Assembly (NCBI GenBank): GCA_950295325.1
Contig: OX485805.1
Coordinates: 34,273,501-34,337,500, forward strand
Origin: Polytrichum commune
Taxonomy: Eukaryota; Streptophyta; Polytrichopsida; Polytrichales; Polytrichaceae
Reading direction: 5' to 3'
Length of the DNA stretch: 64,000 bases
The position numbers were made by a program, and so were the translations under genes. The notes below the pieces were generated by a model that saw only the letters and a program-made list of their open reading frames with translations, made no database searches and was not told the DNA's origin. Of the stretch, positions 34,943 to 48,109 are shown one piece after another (positions within the stretch are counted from its first letter, which is position 1; every line of letters begins with the position of its first letter).

Positions 34943-37900
34943 TTGATGTCCTCATCAATGCCTACGCTTCATTTTATTGGAATGTCTAGCCTTAGTTTCT
35001 TCAAAGTGCTTTACCAATTCCTTGGCGTTCATCATGTCTCTTGCCGCTACCCAAACGGCTTCTTTCCATGGTATCCTCATCATTTCACCAACTACTCCTT
35101 TGTACATTTTCTTCCTTTTCACTTGGGATTCCTACACTTGAGGATGCCCTCCTACCTCATGTTCCAAATGACGTCCACAAGGTCTGGAGGTGGCCTAATC
35201 ACTTGCTTGTGATCGGGCCACAAGGTGTTGTCCTTAAATGGCTTTAGGAATGAGACATGAAATGTCGGATGCACTTTGATCTTGGGCGGTAATTCCAACT
35301 TATACATGTCCTTGAACATTTATTCCACAATGGGAAACGGAGTTCCAATTTTGGACATGAACTTTGGAGTGAGGCCTTTCGGCTAAGTGAAGTTGTTCAC
35401 ATTCAACAACACCTTTTGGCCCACCTCATTCTCCACTTCGCATCTTCCGGCATTGACTTGCACTCCGTAGCACCTTCGGGCTTTCTCCACCAACAACTTG
35501 GTCATCTCCAAGACTTGTTTACCATCCTTGGCCAAGTCCTCACCATCTAGGTTGAACTCTAGTGTTAAATGTGCCCCCTCGAGAGCTAGGTTAATAGGTT
35601 GGAGCGCATCCACTCCATAAGCCACCACGAAAGACCACCCATTGGTAGCCAAGTGCGTGGCTACATTGCAATTACACTCCGCTCGACCCACATAGTCCGC
35701 CCAATCTCCTTGGTCCGCCCCCACCAAGTTCCTCAAGTATTGCTTCAAGACTCCATTCACACGCTCCGCTTTCCCATCCATTTGGGAATGCAAGGCCGTG
35801 CTAAACCTTAGTTTCATTCCGACCTCCTTAGAGAAATGCATTGAAAATGCACTTGTGAACTTTGGATCTTGATCCCACACAATCACTCTTGGCAACCCGT
35901 GGTGCCTCAACCATCCTTTGAGAAAAGTCTATGCGGTCTTCAACGCGGTGGCAGTTCCCACAATCGGCACCATGTGTGCCAACTTGGCAAACCGCTCTAC
36001 CATCAACAAGATGGCATCATACCCATGTGACTCCGGCAAACTTGTGATCAAGTCCATGCACATACAATGCCATGGCGCCGACGGGATAGGCAACGGTTGC
36101 AAGAAACCGCCTTGCTTTTGGTAAGAGGCTCGGTTCACTTGGCACTTTATTCACGCCTTCACAAAGTGGGTTATATCCTCCTTTATGCACCACCAATGGT
36201 ACCTCTTTGACACCATTCTATGGCGGTTGTTTCTTTCTCCTTTATGGCCGGCAATAGGACTATCATATTCCTCCTTCAAAACCAATAGCCTCAACTTGCC
36301 TTGTGGCACATACACCCGACTTTGCTTGCATTTGAACAATCCGTCCACGAACTTAACCTCTTTGAGCACCTTGCTCTTGCGAAGCTCACCTAAAAGCTTT
36401 TGTGCTTTGGGGTAGTTAATTTACCCCTCCTGTATCTTGCATCACAAGTTTCCTTCGCCGGCACACATTAGCCACAAGGTTTGGATGGTTCTCATTGCTT
36501 GGAACTCTTCCGGTCTACTTCGCGCATCCGGCACCACATTTCCTTGGTCCGGTTTGTGGATCAAATCCACCTTCATAAGCGCCAAACTATCATGCCACTG
36601 CAATGACTTGGCGCTCACTTGCGCTTGAATGTCAAAATTCTTTTAGGACACATTGTCCATGTAGACCTTTGCTTTGTGCGACCCCAAATAGTGTCGCCAC
36701 ATCTTCAAGCAATGCACTACGCCAAAGATGTTCTTTGTCATGAGTTGGTTGTCTTCTTTGACAACCATCGAGCTTCATGCTCCCATATGCAATGGCCATC
36801 CAATTACACATAATCCACCATTGGCAAAGTCACTCACCCCCGTATGCACCTCAAAAGGTTTGTCAAGCTCCGCGAACTTGAGCACGGGCGGCGAAGAGAA
36901 CTTGGTGTTAAGCTCCCCAAAGACTCGTGACAAACATCATCCCACTCTTGGGATAGCCATTTCTTCCACAAGTCGGACAAGGTGGGACAACCATCGAGCT
37001 TCATGCTCTCATATGCAATGGCGATCCATCTTGCATCAACATCCGCCAATGGTAAAGTCAGTCGCCCCCGTATGCACCTCAAAAGGTTTTTCAAGCTCCG
37101 CGAACTTGAACACGGGTGGTAAAGAGGACTTTGTCTTAAGTTCCCCAAAGACTTTGGGACAAGGCTCATCCCACTCTTGAGATAGCCATTTCGTTCACAA
37201 GTCGCACAAGGTTCGACCACCTTTAAGCTTAATGGTCCCATATGCAATGGGCATCCATCTTGGATCAACATCCACCAATGGTAAAGTCACTCGCCCCCGT
37301 ATGCACCTCAAAAGGTTTGTCAAATTCCGCAAACTTGAGCACGGGCGGCGAAGAGAACTTGCTCTCAAGCTTCCCAAAGGCTTTGTGGCAAGGCTCATCC
37401 CACTTTTGGGATAACCTTTTCTTGCACAAGCCGGACAAGGTTCGACAACCATGGCGCTTAATGCTCCTATAAGCAATGGTCATCCATCTTGGATCAACAT
37501 CCGCCAATGGTAAAGTCCTTCGCCTCCATGTGCACCTCAAAATGCTTATGAAAACCCGGAAACTTAACCACATCTTGTGAAGAGAACTTGCTCTTGAGCT
37601 TCCCAAAGGCTTGGTGACAAGGCTCATCCCACTCTTGGGATAGCCATTTTCCTCAATAAGTTGAATAGGATCCTAGCATCCTTCAAAAACTCTCGAATGA
37701 AGTGGTGGTAGTAGTTGGCTAGGCCAACAAATGACCTAAGCCCTTTTTGAATGAAAGGCCAATTCTCCTTTTGGATTGCCTTGACATTCTTCATGTTCGT
37801 CCACCAACTTCCTTTGTCACCACATACCTCAAGAACTCAATTTCTTGTTGAGCAAAGTTATTTTTCACTCCTTGGCGGTAACTTTTGGGCAACACATTGG

Positions 37901-39415
37901 CGAATACATCATTGTATCTCACCAACATCCCACCAAAGTGGTTTAGGGGAAGGCCCATCTTTCCTAGCCTCCCCATACGTTCTTTGGAGTTGCTCCAATT
38001 GAACCACGACCATTATGCTTTCTATTTTTCATTTGGTCCATTAAGACCAAATTCAACTTAGATCCTCCTACCATAGGAGTCCTTGTCAATTTGAACTTCA
38101 ATTCTTTGCCATTATGACACATCATAATGCACCGCAAGCACACCGGCTTGCACCTCACATCTATCATGTGAGTTTCGAAGAAGGCGGCCTTCACAATGAC
38201 ATGTATTTCATCTATTTCACATGGTGTGAAATTTTGACAAAATTCTAATGTCCCACATTGAAAGGTTACATGCATCGCGGCCTCCTTTGTCTCATGCGGT
38301 TTGCCTTTTCCAAACCGCACCTTGGTGGGCTTCACCACTCTACCAATCGGCAAACCCCAACTCCCTTGTGAGCTTTGGGGTCATGAAAGAATGCCTTAAT
38401 TCTTTGTCAACCCATGAGACGAGTCTCCCATTCATTTGAGCCTCAAGGTACAAAACACTTGGCCTCGGCTTAAGGCTACTAGCCTTGGCCACAAAGCCAT
38501 CGTCCAACATTTGGTCCTCGGCAACTTGGCTTGGCTTGGTCCGCAAAGCCAACTTTAAACATTTCGTCCGCGGGACAAATTGGTTTGGTGCCACAAAACA
38601 AATTCCAATAATTTGTCCACAAAACAAACATGTTTTCCCTTGATAGCACAAAGCCACCTTCCCACACTCCGTATGCGGCACGAACATGAATTGCCTTGGT
38701 AGGACAAACCCACCTTCCAACATTCCGTCCGCGGCATGAGTATGATTTGCCTTGGAAGCATAAAGCCACCTTTCAACATTCCGTTAGCGGCACCAACATA
38801 TTTTGCCTAAGTAAAATGAACCAAACAATTTGCACTCATTTCTTTGGGACCAACTTTGGCTAAAGCCACTTGTGGTGATGCGCCGCCAAACTTTTCTTCG
38901 GGACCATCGGATTCAATGATCTTGCAAACTTGATGATCCCCACCATGTCCTCAAGAAGCCTTGGGGACTTAAACAAGGCATCCACCACCCGCTTTTAAAA
39001 CCCCACCTAAAACGATGCATTTCTTAGAAAGCTCGTCCGTTTTAGGTGTATCCTTCATTTGTGCGTTTGAATAGCGCACATAGGCCTTAAGAGGCCCCGG
39101 GTGCCTCATTAGCACCAAGTTCATTTCAACATCCGAACCTTCGAAGCATCTCGAATTGAAATTTCAATCCAACATTAATACCCTCCAAGGTTTTGGGTGC
39201 ATTCGGTATTCTAGCCCCCGAATACTTTTCGAGGTTTGCGGGAGCCTTTTCAAAACACTCCTCCATTTTCCTCACCGAATCCACCCTCATGCCCACCATT
39301 GTCATTAGAACCAATGGTATGGTCAAATTCCATTTACACATGATCTTTGTTCCAATTTGAGCCTCACAACCTTTTGGAAACCCCGGGTCACCATCATAAC
39401 CCGCTTATATGATAG
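34943..39415 (-). pseudogene. G3 gag-pol remnants
   Basis: Chromodomain shadow near 34980-35200, integrase core 35383-36138 with HHCC-region remnant 36151-36369 (TSP/AGH and C-terminal contexts visible), four tandem RNase H-start units at about 36830-37640, retropepsin-like region 37964-38440 without active-site Asp motif, gag-like start near 39415. It cannot encode a complete polyprotein. Confidence 0.82.
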
Positions 39416-39456
39416 CCATGCTTCCCTCAAAGTGCTAGCTCAAGTATTGGAACCCT

Positions 39457-39468
39457 GCTCTGATACCA
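39457..39468 (-). other. G3 primer-binding site (tRNA-iMet)
   Basis: GCTCTGATACCA on the plus strand, 2 bp inside the 5' LTR. Confidence 0.92.
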
Positions 39469-39470
39469 AG

Positions 39471-40443
39471 TGTCGCAACCCTTGCTAGGTCCCTTAACAC
39501 TCTTGCCAATTTTCGTTTCTAGCAAAGGTTACGAGCGCTAACCATTCGCATTCCGCCATGCTAATGGATAGCTCCTCTTACCCCGGACCAATAGTTCATA
39601 GGAGGGAACCAACCCTCCTACTTTGCTTTCGGGACTCACCCCTTAATCGGTAACCCATTTCCCCAATGTGGACTTCCATCCATGGAAGTCCAATCCTATG
39701 TTGATCATCGCGTTGCCGGAGCAACACTACAACAACCCGAAGCATACTAGGCAACTATGGCCTCACAATAGGCCAAAGCCCATGGAGGCCTTGCCGTTCG
39801 GCCTCGGGTGGGTGAGGCCACACCACCTCACCCATATAAGCCTCTAGGACTCAACGCGGGGCCCCTACCCCACCGTCAACCAACCTCTTGTCTCTCTACC
39901 AAGAGTTGGGGCTAAGTGGACATTTTCCCTTAGCTGCTGGGCCTAGAACCCCCCCTGCAGCTTCAGACCATCATAACTTCCTTGTATGATGTCTGATTCC
40001 AGCAACCAACCACTCCATCTTCATCTACGCTTCACGTAGATGCCGATGGACTCCTCCCTTGCCCCATTCGGGCAAGGCTTGAGGAAGTTATGCCTGTTTG
40101 AACCTTGGCAGTCCCGGGAATCACTCCCAGGCACTGCTGTACCAGGGCGCTGTCCCGGGACAGCGCCCCACTCAAATGGCCATAACTCCTAGCTCACACC
40201 TCGGATTGAGGTGTTCTTGAGCATTCTAGAATCACCACGCCATGAGCTACGCATAGCTCATGGCCTTACCCTTGTGCCTCCTAGTCTTCGTGGATGGGAG
40301 GCGTTCCCAACGCCCGGGGACCTCATCCACACTAGGATCACTTGGGCCCTTTCACCAACGGCGCCACAAGTCCCGGGTGTCACTCCGGGGTCCCCCTTGT
40401 GCCCATGGTGTTTCGGGCACTCCTCATGGAGAGGTGCGCGACA
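39471..40443 (-). repeat. G3 5' LTR
   Basis: 973 bp. It is followed by the target duplication GGGAG at 40444-40448. Confidence 0.94.
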
Positions 40444-40543
40444 GGGAGGAAGACCCAAATGTGTCACACGTTCATTTTTTAAGTGCAAAATGATTGTAAT
40501 GTGCGGATAACCATGTTTTTTGGGGGGGTTGGGGGGGGTTCAC

Positions 40544-40897
40544 CTTGTCACCGGGGGCGTTCCCGTCGGAGTTGGCGAGGAGGGGCAAGGCATCCCGCAA
40601 AGGAATAGGAAGGGTTCCACTCTTCGTAGGCCGAGCGTCCATCCGCAGCCGCCGTTGAGGTGTACTACTGCCGCCGGGCCGAGAGGGGGATGTCCGGACG
40701 CATATGCGATTTATGCCTTTGAGCGGTGACGGGGACGCAGATCGCCGGAAGATTTGCTTGGGTGGGGGGCTATCGACGACGCCGGCGTCAAGAGGCTCCT
40801 TGGAGTAGCCGATGGTTGACGCGGCGTCGTAAACGGTCTCGTAGAAGAAGCTCCCCAAGTCTGACTCGCTGACGACGTCAATCGAGGGCTCCAAACG
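40544..40897 (-). CDS. Internal exon of an unknown element gene
   Basis: 354 bp, phase 0 at both ends. Acceptor TTTTAGCTCCAG is at 40898 and donor GACAAG|GTGAAC at 40544/40543. It encodes 118 residues with an acidic N-terminal part (EPSIDVVSESDLGSFFYETV) and a Pro/Ser/Arg-rich C-terminal part; no domain recognised. No start codon precedes it, so an upstream exon is expected between here and the FCP1 exon (G4 lies 79 bp away), or it belongs to the same transcript as the fusion gene. The next exon is 32807-33124. Confidence 0.55.
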
Positions 40898-40975
40898 CTG
40901 GAGCTAAAATTGGAACAAAACAAAACCCAAGGAAAAGGGGGGAGATAGAGCGCGTGAAAATCAAGATACATATGA

Positions 40976-41951
40976 TGTCGCAACCCTTGCTAGCCCCCCC
41001 CTTGACCATCTTGCCAATTTTCAATTCTAGCAAAGGTTACGAGTGGCTAACCCTTCGCATACCGCCATGCTAATGGTTAGCTCCTCTAACCCCGGACCAA
41101 TAGTTCATAGGAGGGAACCAACCCTCCTACTTTGCTTTCGGAACTCACCCCTTAATCGGTAACCCATTTCCCCAATGTGGACTTCCATCCATGGAAGTCC
41201 ACTCCTATGTTGATCATCGCGTTGCCGGAGCAACACTACAACAACCCGAACCATACTAGGCAACTATGGCCTCACAATAGGCCAAAGCCCATGGAGGCCT
41301 TGCCATTCGGCCTCGGGTGGGTGAGGCCACACCACCTCACCCATATAAGCCTCTAGGACTTCACGCGGGGCCCCTACCCCACCGTCAACCAACCTCTTGT
41401 CTCTCTACCAAGAGTTGGGGCCAAGTGGACATTTTCCTTTAGCTGCTGGGCCTAGAACCCCCCAGCAGCTTCAGACCATCATAACTTCCTGGTATGATGT
41501 CTGATCATAACAACCAACCACGCCATCCTCATCTACGCTTCACGTAGATGCCGATGGACTCCTCACTTGCTCCATTTGAGCAAGTCTTGAGGAAGTTATG
41601 CCTGTTTGAACCTTGGCAGTCCCGGGAATCCCTCCCAGGCACTGCTGTACCAGGGCGCTGTCCCGGGACAGCGCCCCACTCAAATGGCCATAACTCCTAG
41701 CTCACACCTCCGATTGAGGTGATCTTGAGCATTCTAGAATCACCACGCCATGAGCTACGCATAGCTCATGGCCTTACCCTCATGCCTCCTAGTCTCCGTG
41801 GGTGGGAGGCGTTCCCAACGCCCGGGGCCCTCACCCACACTAGGATCACTTGGGCCCTCTCACCAACGGCGCCACAAGTCCCGGGTGTCACTCCGGGGTC
41901 CCCCTTGTGCCCATGGTGTTTCGGGCACTCCTCATGGAGAGGTGCGCGACA
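40976..41951 (-). repeat. G4 3' LTR
   Basis: 976 bp, same subtype as G2. The reverse-complemented polypurine tract follows at 41952-41963. Confidence 0.94.
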
Positions 41952-42751
41952 CTCACCCCCACCAAACGGAGTCGATGCCCTCATCGACTATACTCGTAGT
42001 CGGCACACCAATTCTCAAGTTGCCATCCTCTATGGTGCGGCATTGTGTTTACCTTAGGGCGCGACCCCCACAATGCATCTTCAAATTTGGCATAGTCCCA
42101 AAGGTGTCGTTACTAGGCGGTCCGTTAGCGACCTTGGAACTCCTCCAAGGACCTAACCTACAATAGACCCACCTACTTTGAGACTCACTTGGGTTGCCCC
42201 TCCTTTGGGGCCTCCCCCGTTAGGCTCCACTAGCCTAACATGACACATCTAGGCGAGACCTCAACGCTTCCACTAAGTTGTCTCGGTTGCAACTCCGAGA
42301 TGGCTTTCCATTGTTAAGCCACGCCTCGATCGCACGGGGGTGATGCCAAGTCCCGCCCGACTCGGTTCCCACTTTGCTCTTTCGAGACATGGGTTCATGA
42401 CTCCCATGCGCCAACTCTCGTTAGCTCGCGGGTAGCACTTTTATGAGCACGCGCCATCACCTTGTCCCCGCCCGGACAAGCCCACTGCTAAGAGGTTTCT
42501 TGGTTTTATCCAAGGCCCCTCCAAGCCATGGCCCCCAATTACTCGGCTTACCCAACCTAGTTTGGCATGTCTATTCCCCCTCTTCCATTAACCAAGCACA
42601 AGTACAAGACTAGGACCTCATCTCATACTTTTCTCTTTGCACCACTAAAGTTTGGACTTTATTCCCTCAAGCCAAAGAACAAGTTCATGTTGTGGAGCAA
42701 TTAACCTCGAAGCTAAGTGTGCTACTAGCGTCTCTCCCCCACTAAAGGAGA

Positions 42752-45700
42752 TTGATGTCCTCATCAATGCCTACGCTTCATTTTATTGGAATCCTTAGCC
42801 TTAGTTTCTTCAAAGTGCTTCACCAATTCATTGGTGTTCACCATGTCTCTTGCCGCTACCCAAACGGCTTCATTCTATCCTCACCATTTCACCAAGTAGT
42901 CCTTTGTACATTTTCTTTCATTTTTACTTGGGCTTCCTACACTTGAGGATGGCCTCCTACCTCATGTTCCAAATGACGTCCACAAGGTGGGGAGGTGGCC
43001 TAATCACTTGCTTGTGATCGGGCCACAAGGTGTCGTCCTTAAATGGTTTTAGGAATGAGACATGAAATGTCGGATGCACTTTGATCTTGGGCGGTAATTC
43101 CAACTTATACATGTCCTTGAACACTTGTTCCACCATGGAAAACGAAGCTCCAATTTTGGACATGAACTTTTGGAGTAATGCCTTTGGGCAAGGTGAAGTT
43201 GTCCACATTCAACAACACCTTATTGGCCCACCTCATACTCCACTTCGCGTCTTCCGGCATTGATTTGCACGCCGTAGCACCTTCGGGCTTTCTCCACCAA
43301 CAACTTGGTCATCTCCAAGACTTGTTTACCATCCTTGGCCAAGTCCTCACCATCTTGGTTGAACTCTAGTGTTGAATGTGCCCCCTCGAGAGCTAGGTTA
43401 ATAGGTTGGAGCGCATCCACTCCATAAGCCACCACGAAAGACCACCCCTTGGTAGCCAAGTGCGTGGCTACATTGCAATTACACTCCGCTCGACCCACAT
43501 AGTCCGCCCAATCTCCTTGGTCCGCCCCCACCAAGTTCCTCAAGTATTGCTTCAAGACTCCATTCACACGCTCCGTTTTCCCATCCATTTGGGAATGCAA
43601 GGCCGTGCTAAACCTTAGTTTCATTCCGACCTCCTTAGAGAAATGCATTGAAAATGCACTTGTGAACTTTGGATCTTGATCCCACACAATCACTCTTGGC
43701 AACCCGTGGTGCCTCAACCATCCTTTGAGAAAAGGCTATGCGGTCTCCAACGCGGTGGCGGTTCCCACAATCGGCACCATGTGTGCCAACTTGGCAAACC
43801 GCTCTACCATCAACAAGATGGCATCATATCCATGTGACTCCGGCAAACTTGTGATCAAATCCATGCACATAGTATGCCATGGCCCCGACGGGATAGGCAA
43901 CGGTTGCAAGAAACCGCCTTGCTTTTGATAAGAGGCTCGGTTCACTTGGCACTTTGTTCACGCCTTCACAAAGTGGGTTATATTCTCTTTTATGCACCGC
44001 CAATGGTACCTCTTTGACACCATTCTATGGCAGCTTTTTCTTTCTCCTCTATGGCCGGCAATAAGACTATCATATTCCTCCTTCAAAACCGATAGCCTCA
44101 ACTTGCCTTGTGTCACATACACCCAACTTTGCTTGCACTTGAACAATCCGTCCACCAACTTAACCTCTTTGAGCACCTTGCTCTTGCGAAGCTCACCTAA
44201 AAGCTTTTGTGCTTTGGGGTAGTTAATTTACCCCTCCCGTATCTTGCATCACAAGTTTCCTTCGCCGGCACACATTAGCCACAAGGTTTGGATGGTTCTC
44301 ATTGCTTGGAACTCTTCCGGTCTACTTCGCGCATCCGGCACCACATTTCCGCGGTCCGGTTTGTGGATCAAATCCACGTTCATAAGCGCCAAACTATCAT
44401 GCCACCGCAATGACTTGGCGCTCACTTGCGCTTGAATGTCAAAATTCTTTTAGGACCCATTGTCCATATAGACCTTTGCTTTGTGCGACCCCAAATAGTG
44501 TCGCCACATCTTCAAGTAATGCACTACGGCAAAGAAGTTGTTTGGCATGAGTTGGTTGTCTTCTTTGATAACCATCGAGCTTCATGCTCCCATATGCAAT
44601 GGCCATCCATCTTAAATCAACAATCCGCCATTGGCAAAGTCACTCACCCCCATATGCACCTCAAAAGGTTTGTCAAGCTCCGCGAACTTGAGCACGGGCG
44701 TCTAAGAGAACTTGCTCTCAAGCTCCCCAAAGACTTGGTGGCAAGGCTCCTCCCAGTCTTGGGATAGCCAATTCTTCCACAAGTCGGATAAGGTCGGATA
44801 ACCATCAAGCTTAACACTCTCATATGCAATGGCCATCCATCTTACGTTAACCATCCGCCAATGGCAAAGTCACTCGCCCCCCCCGTATGCACCTCAAAAG
44901 GTTTGTCAAGCTCCGCGAACTTGAACACGGGTGGCAAAGACAACTTTGTATTAAGCTCCCCAAAGACTTGGGGACAAGGCTCATCCCACTCTTGGGATAG
45001 CCCTTTCTTTCACAAATCGCACTAGGTTCGACAACCATTAAGCTTAATGCTCCCATATGCAATGGACATCCATCTCGGATCAACATCCGCCAATTGTAAA
45101 ATTACTCGCCCCCATATGCACCTCAAAAGGTTTGTTAAAGTCCGCGAACTTAAGCACGGGCGGCGAAGAGAACTTGTTTTTGAGCCCCCCAAAGGCTTGG
45201 TGACAAGGCTCATCCCACTCTTGGGATAGCCATTTTCCTCAATAAGTTGAATAAGATCCTAGGAACCTTAGAAAACTCTCGAATGAAGTTGTGGTACTAA
45301 TTGGCTAGGCCAACAAATGACCTAAGCCCTTTTGAATCAAGGGCCAATTCTCCTTTTGGATTGCCTTGACATTCTTCATGTTCGTCCACCAACTTCCTTT
45401 GTCACCACATACCTCTAGAACTCAATCTCTTGTTGAGCAAAGTTATTTTTCACTCCTTGGCGGCAATTTTTTTTTGGGCAACACATTGGTGAATACATCC
45501 TTGTATCTCACCAACATCACACCAATGTTGTTTGGGGGAGGCCCATCTTTCCTAGCCTCCCCATACGTTCCTTGGAGTTGCTCCAATTGAACCACGTCCA
45601 TTATGCTTTCTATTTTTCATTTGGTCCATTAAGACCAAATTCAACTTAGATCCTCCTACCATAGGAGTCCTTGTCAATTTGAACTTCAATTCTTTGTCAT

Positions 45701-47023
45701 TATAACACATCATAATGCACCGCAAGCACACCGGCTTGCACCTCACATCTATCAGGTGAGTTTCAAAGAAGGCGGCCTTCACAATGACATGCATTTCATC
45801 TATTTCACTTGGTGTGAAATTTTGACAAAAATCCAATGTCCCACATTGAAAGGTTACATGCATCGCCGCCTCCTTTGCTTCATGCGGTTCGCCCTTTGCA
45901 AACCGTACTTTGGTGGGCTTGCCGGCTCTACCCGTCCGCGAGCCCCAACCCCCTTGTGAGCTTTCGGCTCATGAAAGAGTCCGTTGCCTCTTTGACAACT
46001 CATGAGACATATCTCCCATTCATTTGAGCCTCAAGGTATACATGACTTGGCCTTGGCTTAAGGCTACTAGCCTTGGCCACAAAGCCACCATCTAATTCTC
46101 CCTCCACCGCAACAATATGTTTTGGCTCGGTCCGCAAAGCCAACTTTTAACATTTCGTCCGTGGGACGAGTTGGTTTAGTGCCACAAAAGCAATTTCCAA
46201 TAATTTGTCCACAAAACAAACATGTTTTCCCTTGATAGCACAAAGCCACCTTCCCACACTCCGTATGCGGCACGAACATGAATTGCCTTGGTAGGACAAA
46301 CCCACCTTCCAACATTCCGTCCGCGGCATGAGTATGATTTGCCTTGGAAGCATAAAGCCACCTTTCAACATTCTGTTAGCGGCACCAACATATTTTGCCT
46401 AAGTAAAATGAACCAAACAATTTGCACTCATTTCTTTGGGACCAACTTTGGCTAAAGCCACTTGTGGTGATGCGCCGCCAAACTTTTCTTCGGGACCATC
46501 GGATTCAATGATCTTGCAAACTTGATGATCCCCACCATGTCCTCAAGAAGCCTTGGGGACTTAAACAAGGCATCCACCACCCGCTTTTAAAACCCCACCT
46601 AAAACGATGCATTTCTTAGAAAGCTCGTCCGTTTTAGGTGTATCCTTCATTTGTGCGTTTGAATAGCGCACATAGGCCTTAAGAGGCCCCGGGTGCCTCA
46701 TTAGCACCAAGTTCATTTCAACATCCGAACCTTCGAAGCATTTCGAATTGAAATTTCAATCCAACATTAACACCCTCCAAGGTTTTGGGTGCATTCGGTA
46801 TTCTAGGCCCCAAATACTATTTGAGGTTTGCGGGAGCCCTTTCAAAGGACACCTCCATTTTCCTCACCGAATCCACCCTCATGCCCACCATTACCATTAA
46901 AATCAATGGTATGGTCAAACTCCATTTGCACATGATCCTTGTTCCAATTTGAGCCTCACAACCTTTTGGAAACCCCGGGCTCACCATCATAACCCGCATT
47001 TTTGATACCCATGTTTCCCTCAA
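42752..47023 (-). pseudogene. G4 gag-pol remnants
   Basis: The best-preserved integrase C-terminus of the four: 42957-43208 reads KIKVHPTFHVSFLKPF, typical of gypsy integrases just before the chromodomain. The integrase core spans 43220-43945 (DGKTERVN). Three tandem RNase H-start units lie at about 44640-45230, a retropepsin-like region at 45552-46020 and a gag-like start near 47020. Stops in several frames prevent full translation. Confidence 0.83.
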
Positions 47024-47049
47024 AGTGCGAGCTCAAAACTTGGAACCCT

Positions 47050-47061
47050 GCTCTGATACCA
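47050..47061 (-). other. G4 primer-binding site (tRNA-iMet)
   Basis: GCTCTGATACCA on the plus strand, 2 bp inside the 5' LTR. Confidence 0.92.
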
Positions 47062-47063
47062 AG

Positions 47064-48039
47064 TGTCGCAACCCTTGCTAGCCCCCCCCTTGACCATCTT
47101 GCCAATTTTCAATTCTAGCAAAGGTTACGAGTGGCTAACCCTTCGCATACCGCCATGCTAATGGTTAGCTCCTCTAACCCCGGACCAATAGTTCATAGGA
47201 GGGAACCAACCCTCCTACTTTGCTTTCGGAACTCACCCCTTAATCGGTAACCCATTTCCCCAATGTGGACTTCCATCCATGGAAGTCCACTCCTATGTTG
47301 ATCATCGCGTTGCCGGAGCAACACTACAACAACCCGAACCATACTAGGCAACTATGGCCTCACAATAGGCCAAAGCCCATGGAGGCCTTGCCATTCGGCC
47401 TCGGGTGGGTGAGGCCACACCACCTCACCCATATAAGCCTCTAGGACTTCACGCGGGGCCCCTACCCCACCGTCAACCAACCTCTTGTCTCTCTACCAAG
47501 AGTTGGGGCCAAGTGGACATTTTCCTTTAGCTGCTGGGCCTAGAACCCCCCAGCAGCTTCAGACCATCATAACTTCCTGGTATGATGTCTGATCATAACA
47601 ACCAACCACGCCATCCTCATCTACGCTTCACGTAGATGCCGATGGACTCCTCACTTGCTCCATTTGAGCAAGTCTTGAGGAAGTTATGCCTGTTTGAACC
47701 TTGGCAGTCCCGGGAATCCCTCCCAGGCACTGCTGTACCAGGGCGCTGTCCCGGGACAGCGCCCCACTCAAATGGCCATAACTCCTAGCTCACACCTCCG
47801 ATTGAGGTGATCTTGAGCATTCTAGAATCACCACGCCATGAGCTACGCATAGCTCATGGCCTTACCCTCATGCCTCCTAGTCTCCGTGGGTGGGAGGCGT
47901 TCCCAACGCCCGGGGCCCTCACCCACACTAGGATCACTTGGGCCCTCTCACCAACGGCGCCACAAGTCCCGGGTGTCACTCCGGGGTCCCCCTTGTGCCC
48001 ATGGTGTTTCGGGCACTCCTCATGGAGAGGTGCGCGACA
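47064..48039 (-). repeat. G4 5' LTR
   Basis: 976 bp. It ends GTGCGCGACA, then the TATGA duplication. Confidence 0.94.
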
Positions 48040-48109
48040 TATGAAGCGTAAATTACACAAAATGGGCAGGCGCATATACACACACACACATACAAACACA
48101 CGTACTGTC

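Larger units (their letters stand above)
33168..40443 (-). mobile_element. Ty3/gypsy chromovirus G3 inside copy B
   Basis: 7276 bp, minus orientation. LTRs lie at 33168-34140 and 39471-40443 (973 bp, a few differences clustered near 33768 and 40061). Target duplication GGGAG is at 33163-33167 and 40444-40448. It sits in an intron of the unknown element gene. Its LTR subtype (TAGGTCCCTTAACACTC near the outer end) differs from that of G2 and G4. Confidence 0.95.
40976..48039 (-). mobile_element. Ty3/gypsy chromovirus G4 inside copy B
   Basis: 7064 bp, minus orientation. LTRs lie at 40976-41951 and 47064-48039 (976 bp, no difference noticed by eye), suggesting the youngest of the four. Target duplication TATGA is at 40971-40975 and 48040-48044. 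The gag-side interior (about 46190-46740) is almost identical to that of G3 (about 38610-39170), although their LTR subtypes differ. Confidence 0.95.
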
